A program made the translations under genes and the position numbers. Positions 16,187 to 23,101 of a stretch of 39,472 bases of DNA are shown here, piece by piece. Source of the DNA: Anaerolineae bacterium (GTDB taxonomy: Bacteria; Chloroflexota; Anaerolineae; JAAYZQ01); the NCBI GenBank assembly GCA_016929795.1, contig JAFGIA010000400.1:1-39472 (forward strand). The letters run 5' to 3'. The notes under the pieces are model-generated. The model did no database searches and was not told where the DNA came from. It saw only the letters and a program-made list of their open reading frames with translations. Within the stretch, counting starts at the first letter, position 1, and each line of letters begins with the position of its first letter.

Positions 16187-18280
16187 ATGGACAAGAATCG
16201 CAAGAGAAGCATGATGAATCGAATACGAAATATCGGCATCATCGCTCACATCGACGCCGGCAAGACGACGGTGACAGAGCGGGTGCTGTTTTACAGCGGG
16301 CGAACGCACCGGCTGGGCAACGTCGACGAGGGGACGACTACCACGGACTTTATGCCGCAGGAGCGCGAGCGAGGCATTACGATCCAATCGGCGGCGATCA
16401 CGACAGAGTGGCGCGACCACCAGATCAACCTCATCGACACGCCGGGCCATATCGACTTTACCGCCGAAGTGCAGCGCAGCCTGCGCGTGCTGGACGGGGG
16501 CGTCGTCGTTTTCGACGGCGTGGCAGGTGTAGAGCCCCAGTCAGAGACGGTGTGGCGACAGGCCGATCGCTACAAGGTGCCGCGCATCTGCTTTGTTAAC
16601 AAGCTGGACAGGGTGGGTGCCGACTATTGGAAGACGATCGGCAGCATTGCGAAGCGGCTGGCCGCAAATCCGATCGCGGTGCAGGTGCCCATGGGCCGCG
16701 AGGAGAGTTTTTGCGGCGTGATCGATCTGATCGAGGAGAAGGCGATCCTCTTTTGCGACGTCGATCATCCCGAGCCGCGCGTGGTGCCTATCCCGGCCGA
16801 CGTGATGGAAGAAGCGGCGCAGCATCGCGAGGAGCTGATCAATCACCTGGCAGAGCTGAATGTGGAAGGTGCGCTCGAGATGGCAGAGCGGTACCTGGAG
16901 GGGGAACCGCTGCCGCCCGAGATGATCCGGGCCGTGCTGCGGCGCGCGACGCTGGCGGGCCAGGCCGTGCCGGTGCTGGCCGGCGCTGCCCTGCGCAACA
17001 AGGGGGTACAGCTCTTGCTCGACGCAGTGGTGGATTACCTGCCCTCGCCGATCGAGGTACCGCCCATCGAGGGCAAGGAGCCAGAGACGGGCGAGACGCT
17101 GATCGTCCCCAACGATCCGGAGGCCCCCGTGGCGGCGCTCGTGTTCAAGATCAGCACCGACCCATATATGGGACGGCTGGCTTACTTTCGCGCCTATGCC
17201 GGCGCTGTGCGCCGCGGTGAGATGCTCTACAATCCGGCCGCGCGGCAGCGGGAGCGGATCGGGCGCCTGGTGCGCATGCATGCCGATCGCCGCGAGGAAG
17301 TGGACGAGATCCCGGCCGGCGATATTGGTGCGGTGCTGGGTCTGAAGGCGACGACGACGGGTGAAACGCTGTGTGACGAGGACCATCCCGTGACGCTGGA
17401 GCGCATCTCATTCCCGGCGCCGGTCATCGAGCTGGCGGTCGAGCCGCGCACCAAGCTGGACCAGGACAAGCTGTCGGAGGCGCTACAGCGGCTGCTGGAG
17501 GAAGATCCGACGCTGCAGGTGCGCCAGGACGAGCGGCTGGGCCAGACGGTGCTGGCCGGCATGGGCGAGCTGCACCTCGACGTGGTGCTCGACAGGCTGC
17601 AGCGCGAGTTTGGTGTGGGTACCAGAGTTGGGCGGCCGCAGGTGGCCTACTATGAGACGATCACGCGCCCGGCAGAGGCAGAAGGCCGCCTGGTCAAGCA
17701 GACGGGCGGTCATGGCCAGTTCGCCGTGGTCAAGATCGAGATCGAGCCGGTCGAGCCTGGCGAGGGGTTCAAGTTTGAGAACAAGGTGGTCGGCGGCGCG
17801 GTACCACGCTCCTTTGTCCCCTCGGTCGAAGCCGGCATCCGCGATGCGATGACCAAGGGGGTGCTGGGCAACCACCCGATGGTCGATATCAGGGTGTCGC
17901 TGGTGGATGGCAAGTATCACGAGGTGGACTCGTCGGAGCGCGCGTTCCGCACCGCGGCCTACATGGCGATGCGCGACGCGGTGGCAAGGGCGGCGCCGGT
18001 GATGCTTGAGCCGATCATGCACGTCGAGGTGGTGACGCCAGAGGATCACACAGGCGACGTGATTGGCGATCTGAGTGCGCGCCAGGCGAGCATCACCGGG
18101 ATCGAGAGCCGAAACGGCAGCGGCCAGTCGATCCTGGCCGAGGTGCCGCTGGCTTTGATGTTTGGCTATGCCACGACGCTCCGATCGCGCACCCACGGGC
18201 GCGGTACCTTTGTCATGGAGTTTGATCACTATGCGCCGATCTCGCCCGAGGTGGTGCGCGAGCGCGAGCAGGCGCGCTAG
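16187..18280 (+). CDS. fusA: Translation elongation factor G
   Basis: A 697-aa ribosomal translocase GTPase. G1 AHIDAGKTT (20-28), switch I ERERGITIQSAAIT, G3 DTPGHIDFTAEV, G4 NKLDRVGADY; EF-G-specific domains follow (domain III 'KLSEALQRLLEEDPTLQV', domain IV 'TGGHGQFAVVKIEIEPVEPG', domain V ending AMFGYATTLRS-type 'LMFGYATTLRSRTHGRG'). All catalytic motifs, including the catalytic histidine (PGH), are intact. ATG 16187 is preceded by GGGGAAGCAGGAAG; the in-frame ATGs at 16211/16214 would trim eight or nine residues and ATG 16115 would add 24. It stands alone, without rpsL/rpsG/tuf neighbours, so it may be the only EF-G moved from the str operon or a second copy; this cannot be decided here. 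Confidence 0.93.
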   Translation: MDKNRKRSMMNRIRNIGIIAHIDAGKTTVTERVLFYSGRTHRLGNVDEGTTTTDFMPQERERGITIQSAAITTEWRDHQINLIDTPGHIDFTAEVQRSLRVLDGGVVVFDGVAGVEPQSETVWRQADRYKVPRICFVNKLDRVGADYWKTIGSIAKRLAANPIAVQVPMGREESFCGVIDLIEEKAILFCDVDHPEPRVVPIPADVMEEAAQHREELINHLAELNVEGALEMAERYLEGEPLPPEMIRAVLRRATLAGQAVPVLAGAALRNKGVQLLLDAVVDYLPSPIEVPPIEGKEPETGETLIVPNDPEAPVAALVFKISTDPYMGRLAYFRAYAGAVRRGEMLYNPAARQRERIGRLVRMHADRREEVDEIPAGDIGAVLGLKATTTGETLCDEDHPVTLERISFPAPVIELAVEPRTKLDQDKLSEALQRLLEEDPTLQVRQDERLGQTVLAGMGELHLDVVLDRLQREFGVGTRVGRPQVAYYETITRPAEAEGRLVKQTGGHGQFAVVKIEIEPVEPGEGFKFENKVVGGAVPRSFVPSVEAGIRDAMTKGVLGNHPMVDIRVSLVDGKYHEVDSSERAFRTAAYMAMRDAVARAAPVMLEPIMHVEVVTPEDHTGDVIGDLSARQASITGIESRNGSGQSILAEVPLALMFGYATTLRSRTHGRGTFVMEFDHYAPISPEVVREREQAR

Positions 18281-18283
18281 GGT

Positions 18284-18295
18284 TGTCATTGCGAG
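18284..18295 (+). repeat. Left copy of a 12-bp inverted repeat (TGTCATTGCGAG)
   Basis: TGTCATTGCGAG lies 3 bp after the fusA stop; its exact reverse complement is at 19643-19654, so the pair brackets the unknown gene at 18545. 'GTCATTGCGAG' is familiar as the end of dispersed repeats in many bacterial genomes, which is general knowledge and not tested here. Confidence 0.5.
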
Positions 18296-18321
18296 CAGTG
18301 AGGCACTGAGGACACTGAGGA

Positions 18322-18354
18322 GCGCCGGCCGGAGGGCTCCCGGCGCCCGTTTTG
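18322..18354 (+). terminator. Terminator of fusA
   Basis: GCGCCGG (18322-18328), 11-nt loop, CCGGCGC (18340-18346), then CCG and TTTT. The -35 box of the next promoter overlaps the T-run. Confidence 0.7.
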
Positions 18355-18380
18355 CATCCCCTGCCCAATGGTGGTATAAT
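18352..18380 (+). promoter_or_regulatory. Promoter of the unknown gene at 18545
   Basis: TTGCAT (18352-18357), 17 bp, perfect TATAAT (18375-18380). The predicted start near 18387 leaves a leader of about 158 nt. Confidence 0.65.
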
Positions 18381-18388
18381 CGGTCATA

Positions 18389-18458
18389 GGGCCGTTAGGC
18401 CCAGTACCTTTCGAACAGGCTCCAAGGCCCGTCTCGGGCCGCCCCCGGGGCCGGGGGC
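18389..18458 (+). other. Structured GC-rich leader with three consecutive hairpins
   Basis: Right after the predicted transcription start: GGGCC-GTTA-GGCCC (18389-18402), GGCCCG-TCT-CGGGCC (18426-18440) and GCCCCC (18441-18446) pairing with GGGGGC (18453-18458). The second and third stems abut. About 80 nt then remain to the SD (GGAGGGAA). It does not match any riboswitch consensus I know, and it lacks an obvious T-run. Confidence 0.45.
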
Positions 18459-18544
18459 TTGAGCTTTGTTAGAACGGAATTGCCGCTGCATCCCGTCCGG
18501 CCGGCCTGGCCCGGCAGTGTGACGCGAAGCGTAGGAGGGAACCG

Positions 18545-19561
18545 ATGTCTCTGGGCAGCCTGTTGCAGAACCTGTTCAAAAAGATAGGGGACCTGATCGC
18601 CCCCAAGCCCGAGCCCGCACCGCCACCGCCTGTGCCGGCCATGGCCGAGACCCTGGCCCCCCGTGTCCTGCTCATCGTCTATGATCCGACCATTCCCACC
18701 GAGGGCGGGCGCAAGCTGAGCCAGGTGCTGGGCTGGAACCGGGTGGATGACCTGGTGCCAGGTTATATCTCGGACCTGCGCGAGACCAGCGGCGGATTTG
18801 TCGACTATCAGGTGGTGCAGCGTATCGACGTGGACGCATGGCCTGCCAAGGTGGACGGTTTTCGCTATGATGCCCAGCGCTTCTTGCAATGCCACCAGTC
18901 TCGATCTGGCTGGCACGATCCCGATACTCTGAACTATGAGGCTGTGATCGACGAGTTCGACCTGGTGGCGCGCGTGAATCGGGATCAGATCGACGAGGTG
19001 TGGATGTTTGGCTTTCCCCACGCCGGATTCTATGAATCGCGCATGGTGGGGCGGGGCGCGTTCTGGTGCAATGGCCCCGAGATCGAGCGCCCTGATGCCT
19101 CACGCCGCTTTGTCATCATGGGCTTTAACTATGAGCGTGGTGTGGGCGAGATGTTGGAGAGCTTTGGGCACCGCGTCGAGTCGCACATGGAGTACGTCTG
19201 GCGGCGGATGGGGACCCACCCCGACCGCAACCTGTGGAAGCGCTTTATCCTTTACGACAAGGTGGCGCCAGGCCAGGCGCACTGTGGTACCGTGCACTTT
19301 GCGCCCAACAGCGTGCGCGACTATGACTGGGATAATCCGACGCCCGTCGACAGCTACTGTGACGACTGGTACCGCTTTCCGGAGTTCCCGGGCCAGGTGC
19401 GCCGCGTCGACAACAGGGAGTGGAGAGGCGACGGGACGGTACGTGTCATCCGCGGTCACCACACGTGGTGGCTGCGTCACCTGCCGCGCGTGGAGGGGGA
19501 GATCCACGGCATCTCGAACAACTGGTGGTGGTACGCGGTGGACCCCAATGCGGCACGATAA
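18545..19561 (+). CDS. Protein of unknown function with Trp-rich C-terminal domain
   Basis: A 338-aa protein I do not recognise by function. After a short amphipathic N-terminus (SLGSLLQNLFKKIGDLI) and a Pro/Ala linker (about 20-38) comes a globular region starting PRVLLIVYDPTIP. Conserved-looking stretches are 'VWMFGFPHAGFYESRMVG' then FWCNGP, 'RRFVIMGFNYERGVGEMLES', 'CGTVHFAPNS' and the C-terminal GHHTWWLRHLPR and NNWWWYAVDP. Several His, Asp and Glu residues in these blocks (HAGFYESR, ERGVGEM, GHRVESHMEY) could bind a metal, but this is a guess. No signal peptide or membrane segment. ATG 18545 follows GGAGGGAACC. It has its own promoter and structured leader and no coupled neighbour. Confidence 0.7.
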   Translation: MSLGSLLQNLFKKIGDLIAPKPEPAPPPPVPAMAETLAPRVLLIVYDPTIPTEGGRKLSQVLGWNRVDDLVPGYISDLRETSGGFVDYQVVQRIDVDAWPAKVDGFRYDAQRFLQCHQSRSGWHDPDTLNYEAVIDEFDLVARVNRDQIDEVWMFGFPHAGFYESRMVGRGAFWCNGPEIERPDASRRFVIMGFNYERGVGEMLESFGHRVESHMEYVWRRMGTHPDRNLWKRFILYDKVAPGQAHCGTVHFAPNSVRDYDWDNPTPVDSYCDDWYRFPEFPGQVRRVDNREWRGDGTVRVIRGHHTWWLRHLPRVEGEIHGISNNWWWYAVDPNAAR

Positions 19562-19642
19562 AGGGAAGGAAGGTGGCCCGGCGCTGTAGGGGGTTGCCCT
19601 TCGCCAGGCTCTGGGCAGGCTTTCGGCCCCAAACGGCGGGGC

Positions 19643-19654
19643 CTCGCAATGACA
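19643..19654 (-). repeat. Right copy of the 12-bp inverted repeat
   Basis: CTCGCAATGACA, the exact reverse complement of 18284-18295, 32 bp before the ferredoxin start. On the minus strand it continues GTGTCATTGCGAGGCCCC, the kind of sequence seen in dispersed repeats, and it sits in a 125-bp gap without a gene. Confidence 0.5.
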
Positions 19655-19686
19655 CGGGTAGAAGGGGTGTTTACGAGGAGTTGTGA

Positions 19687-20103
19687 ATGCCGAAGGTGTT
19701 GACGGCGCCGCGCATGGCGCGCTGCATCGGGTGCGACTCGTGCATGATGGCGTGCGCGCGCATGGTCTACAAGAGTTTTTCGCCGCACAAGAGCGCGATC
19801 CAGGTGCGCAGTGCCGGCGGCGTGATGGGACGGATGGTGGCGAACATCTGTACGGCGTGCGAGGACCCGGCGCCGTGCGTGGTGGCGTGTCCCACCGACG
19901 CGCTGACGCCACGCGCCGGGGGACGGGGTATGACCTACCGCAAGGACGAGTGCATTAGCTGCCGCAAGTGTGTGGAGGCGTGCCCTGTTCAGGTCATCGG
20001 CTGGGACGAAGAAGAGGACAGGCCGATCGTGTGCGTCTTTTGCGGGCAGTGTGCGCGCTTTTGCCCGCACGATTGCCTGGAGATGGTGGACGTCGAGGGC
20101 TGA
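19687..20103 (+). CDS. Four-cluster ferredoxin-like electron-transfer subunit
   Basis: A 138-aa iron-sulfur protein with 16 cluster-type cysteines in four motifs: CIGCDSCMMAC, CTACEDPAPCVVACP, CISCRKCVEACP and CVFCGQCARFCP. It should therefore carry four [4Fe-4S] clusters, like the HycB/DmsB-type electron-transfer subunits. It is cytoplasmic, without a signal. ATG 19687 has GAGGAG 6 nt upstream. The gene ends 6 bp before the aldehyde oxidoreductase gene, so it is the natural electron acceptor or relay for that enzyme. Confidence 0.9.
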   Translation: MPKVLTAPRMARCIGCDSCMMACARMVYKSFSPHKSAIQVRSAGGVMGRMVANICTACEDPAPCVVACPTDALTPRAGGRGMTYRKDECISCRKCVEACPVQVIGWDEEEDRPIVCVFCGQCARFCPHDCLEMVDVEG

Positions 20104-20109
20104 AGGATT

Positions 20110-21861
20110 GTGCTCAACCGTAACGTGATTCGAATTCTGCACGTGAACTTGACGACGCGCGAGACGCGCGTTGAGGAGCGGGAGGACCTCTTTCGCGATT
20201 ATCTGGGGGGGACAGGGGTGGCGGTCCGGCTGCTTGACGAGCTGGTGCACGCCGACCAGGACGCGCTCGACCCGGCTCAGCCGGCGATTTTTGCCATCGG
20301 ACCGCTCACGACGATCTTTCCCGTTGTCACCAAGACGGTGGCGACCTTTCGCTCCCCCCTGACAGGTGAGTATGGAGAGAGCCACGCCGGCGGCAGCCTG
20401 GCGTCGGCGCTGCGCTATGCTGGCTATGACGCGCTGGTGATCGTCGGCGCCGCGCAGCGACCCGTGTACCTGGTGATCGACGGCGACGATGTGGAAATCC
20501 GCGCCGCGGATGCGATGGCGGGGATGGACACGGTCGAAACGGGGCGCGTCATCCGCGACAGGATCGAGGGGGCAGGCCACAGAAGCATCATGCGCATTGG
20601 ACCGGCGGGTGAACGCCTGGTGCGAACCGCCAACGTCAACGTCGACACCTTTCGCCACTTTGGCCGCCTGGGACTGGGCGCGCTGTTCGGAAGCAAAAAA
20701 TTGAAGGCGGTGGCGGTCATTGGCAGGCAGCATATCGACTTGCCCGCCGACAGCCGCGCCTACAAGCGCACCTACACTGAGATCTATGATCGTGTATTGC
20801 ACACCGACGCGATGGCCAAATACCACGAGCTGGGCACGCCGGCCAACGTGGTGCCGCTCAACGAGATGGGGGCGCTGCCGAGCTTTAACGTGCGCCAGGG
20901 TTATTTCGCCGAGGCGGAGGAGATTGGCGGTGAGGCGTTTGCCGAGAACGAGCTGATCATGAAGCGAGCGTGCGCAGGCTGCCAGATTGGCTGCATCCAC
21001 ATCGCGCTCTATCGCCGGCCCTTTGCCCCGGGCTATGAGTACGAGCACACGCTGGTGCCCTACGATCACGAACTGGTGTACGCTGTCGGCTCGCTGCTCG
21101 GCGTCGGCAACCGGGGGGATGTGCTGCGCTTGATCGAACGGATCGACGTGGCGGGCATGGACACGATCTCGTGCGGCACGGCGCTGGCGTGGGCTACGGA
21201 AGCGATGGAGCGTGGGCTGATCGAGCCGGAGCAGTTGCAGGGCATCGATCTGCGCTGGGGCGATGCGGAGCGCTATGCGCAGGCGATCGACGTCATCGCC
21301 CGCCGCAGGGGCGATGTGGGGTACTGGCTGGGCGAAGGAGAGGTGGCCGCCGCGCGCCACTTGGGGGGGGCGGATTTTGTCGCTGCCGTGGGCGGACAGG
21401 GGATCGCCGGATACTGGACGGGCTATGCACACGTGCTGGGCCACTTGCTCGGTGCCAGGCACTCGCATCTTGACAATGCAGGCTATGGCATCGATCAGAA
21501 GCTGGAGCCATATACCGACGAAGGGATCATCGACAGGATCATTGCCGACGAAGCCGAGCGCATCGTGCAGACGTGTGTCGTCGTGTGTCTCTTTGCACGC
21601 GGCGTCTATGACCTCGACGCGATCAGCCGTGCGCTGGCCAGTGTGGGCATTGAGCGCAGCCGTGAAGCGCTGGAAGTGATGGGTGAGCGTATCTACTGGG
21701 AGCGCATTCGCCTGCGCGACCGCCTCGGCTTCCAGGCACGCGCGGAGGATGTGCCGCAGCGCTTTTACGAGACGCCCACACCGCGCGGCCAGCTCGAGCC
21801 GGAACGGGTAAAGAATATGCTCAGGATCTATGATCGGCGGCGGGCGGCGGTGCTTGTGTAG
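20110..21861 (+). CDS. Aldehyde:ferredoxin oxidoreductase, tungsten-pterin family
   Basis: A 583-aa member of the AOR family, which oxidises aldehydes to carboxylic acids (or the reverse) with a bis-tungstopterin and one [4Fe-4S] cluster. Cluster ligands C288, C291, C295 (CAGCQIGC) and C493 (VVVCLFARG) match the archetypal AOR spacing. Pterin-binding features include 'FRSPLTGEYGESHAGG' near the N-terminus and 'HFGRLGLGALFGSKKLKAV'. The GTG start at 20110 follows AGGAT. The length is slightly below the typical 600-620 aa. Paired with the ferredoxin-like gene 6 bp upstream. No molybdopterin or tungstate uptake genes are in the window. The aldehyde substrate is unknown. Confidence 0.92.
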   Translation: MLNRNVIRILHVNLTTRETRVEEREDLFRDYLGGTGVAVRLLDELVHADQDALDPAQPAIFAIGPLTTIFPVVTKTVATFRSPLTGEYGESHAGGSLASALRYAGYDALVIVGAAQRPVYLVIDGDDVEIRAADAMAGMDTVETGRVIRDRIEGAGHRSIMRIGPAGERLVRTANVNVDTFRHFGRLGLGALFGSKKLKAVAVIGRQHIDLPADSRAYKRTYTEIYDRVLHTDAMAKYHELGTPANVVPLNEMGALPSFNVRQGYFAEAEEIGGEAFAENELIMKRACAGCQIGCIHIALYRRPFAPGYEYEHTLVPYDHELVYAVGSLLGVGNRGDVLRLIERIDVAGMDTISCGTALAWATEAMERGLIEPEQLQGIDLRWGDAERYAQAIDVIARRRGDVGYWLGEGEVAAARHLGGADFVAAVGGQGIAGYWTGYAHVLGHLLGARHSHLDNAGYGIDQKLEPYTDEGIIDRIIADEAERIVQTCVVVCLFARGVYDLDAISRALASVGIERSREALEVMGERIYWERIRLRDRLGFQARAEDVPQRFYETPTPRGQLEPERVKNMLRIYDRRRAAVLV

Positions 21862-21905
21862 CGCAACCCTCTGGGTTGCGGTCTGGCACAATCCGGAGGA
21901 TTGTG
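21862..21905 (+). terminator. Tandem hairpins after the AOR gene
   Basis: CGCAACCC-TCT-GGGTTGCG (21862-21880) and CACAATCC-GGA-GGATTGTG (21887-21905), both perfect 8-bp stems with 3-nt loops. No long T-run follows, so termination may be weak; they may instead protect the 3' end of the mRNA. Confidence 0.5.
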
Positions 21906-21971
21906 TTACAGCGGTGACCTCGGCCGCAGCAGGGCGGGCTCTGGCCAGATTTTACTACCAGGAGAGAAAGT

Positions 21972-22958
21972 GTGACAAGTTATCGAACGATGGTGGTCCG
22001 TGAGCAAGAGGGCGAGTTCGTGGGCCGCGTCGAGGAGCGCGCCGTCGAGGACCTGCCAGGCGGCGACGTCCTGGTGCGCGTCCACTATTCGTCGCTGAAC
22101 TACAAGGACGCGCTATCGGCGACGGGCCATCGCGGCGTCACGCGCCGCTATCCCCACACGCCGGGCATTGACGCCGCGGGGGTGGTGGAAGAGAGCACGG
22201 CAGATGAGTTCCAGCCGGGCGATGAGGTGATCGTCACCAGCTACGACCTGGGGATGAACACCCCCGGGGGGTGGGGGCAGTATATTCGCATCCCGGGGGT
22301 GTGGGTGGTGCCGCTGCCGGCGGGGTTGTCGCTGCGCGAGAGCATGATCTATGGGACCGCCGGGTTTACCGCCGGGCTGGCCGTGCTGCGCCTCGAGCGC
22401 GCCGGGCTGGCACCCGACCAGGGGGAGGTGCTCGTCACCGGCGCGAGTGGCGGCGTAGGCAGCATGGCCGTGGGCATCCTGGCGCGCGCCGGCTACCGCG
22501 CCATCGCCGCCACAGGCAAGGCCGGCGCGGAAGGCTATTTGCGGGTGCTGGGGGCAGTCGAGGTCGTGGCCCGCGAGACGCTGCTCGACGAGACAAACCG
22601 TCCTTTGCTCAAGACCCGGTGGGCTGGCGCGGTCGACGCCGTGGGCGGCGAGTACCTGGCCTCGGTGCTCAAGGCGATTCACTATGGCGGGTTCGTCGCC
22701 TCGTGCGGCCTGGTCGCGTCGCCTGACCTGCCCACGTCGGTCTATCCTTTCATCCTGCGCGGCGTCAGCCTGATCGGCATCGATTCACAGAACTGGCCGA
22801 TGGACGACCGACGCGAGGTGTGGCGCCGGCTGGCGGAAGATTGGAAGATCGAAGGCCTGGACCGGCTGGCGACGGGGGTGAATCTCGACGAGCTGAACCC
22901 GGAGATCGAGCGCATCCTGGCGGGGCAGCAGCAGGGGCGCGTGGTCGTCAGGCTGTGA
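21972..22958 (+). CDS. Zinc-free MDR oxidoreductase, YhdH/AcuI (acrylyl-CoA reductase) family
   Basis: A 328-aa NADPH-dependent medium-chain reductase of the YhdH/YhfP type. Motifs: SSLNYKDALSATG, HTPGIDAAGVVEES, GTAGFTAGLAV, the nucleotide-binding TGASGGVGSMAVGILA, and GAVDAVGGEYLASVL. Catalytic zinc ligands of alcohol dehydrogenases are missing, as expected. Characterised relatives reduce acryloyl-CoA to propionyl-CoA or act on quinones and enals; the substrate here is not determined. GTG 21972 follows AGGAGAG by 5-6 nt. It could handle an aldehyde- or acid-derived metabolite next to the AOR, but the hairpins between them argue for a separate transcript. Confidence 0.88.
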   Translation: MTSYRTMVVREQEGEFVGRVEERAVEDLPGGDVLVRVHYSSLNYKDALSATGHRGVTRRYPHTPGIDAAGVVEESTADEFQPGDEVIVTSYDLGMNTPGGWGQYIRIPGVWVVPLPAGLSLRESMIYGTAGFTAGLAVLRLERAGLAPDQGEVLVTGASGGVGSMAVGILARAGYRAIAATGKAGAEGYLRVLGAVEVVARETLLDETNRPLLKTRWAGAVDAVGGEYLASVLKAIHYGGFVASCGLVASPDLPTSVYPFILRGVSLIGIDSQNWPMDDRREVWRRLAEDWKIEGLDRLATGVNLDELNPEIERILAGQQQGRVVVRL

Positions 22959-23017
22959 GGCACACGGGGCACCTCATCCAGAATCTCCTGCTCGACCCCA
23001 CCTTGGCAACGACAGAT

Positions 23018-23067
23018 GAAATGCGTCTGTAGGGGCGCAGCATGCTACGCCCTACACGATGCATTTC
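23018..23067. repeat. Imperfect 50-bp hairpin, probable dispersed repeat
   Basis: GAAATGC (23018-23024) pairs with GCATTTC (23061-23067), and TGTAGGGGCG (23028-23037) with CGCCCTACA (23048-23056, one base bulged), around CAGCATGCTA. It lies in the gap between two convergent genes. 'TGTAGGGGCG...' hairpins are familiar as multi-copy intergenic repeats; whether it is multi-copy here cannot be seen from one window. Confidence 0.5.
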
Positions 23068-23101
23068 CGGAGTCGATCGCTCAGCGCTCTCTGATCCGCT
23101 G

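Noticed and set aside
18381..18544. Known riboswitch upstream of the unknown gene
   Set aside because: I compared it by eye with c-di-GMP, cobalamin, TPP and SAM consensus cores and found no match; kept only as an unassigned structured leader.
18284..19654. Insertion sequence
   Set aside because: Inverted repeats are present, but the enclosed gene has no transposase features and no target-site duplication is apparent.
19477..21891. 804-codon open frame on the minus strand opposite the AOR and ferredoxin genes
   Set aside because: It lies antisense to two genes with clear family motifs, has His/Arg/Gln-rich composition typical of a reversed GC-rich frame, and shows no known motif.
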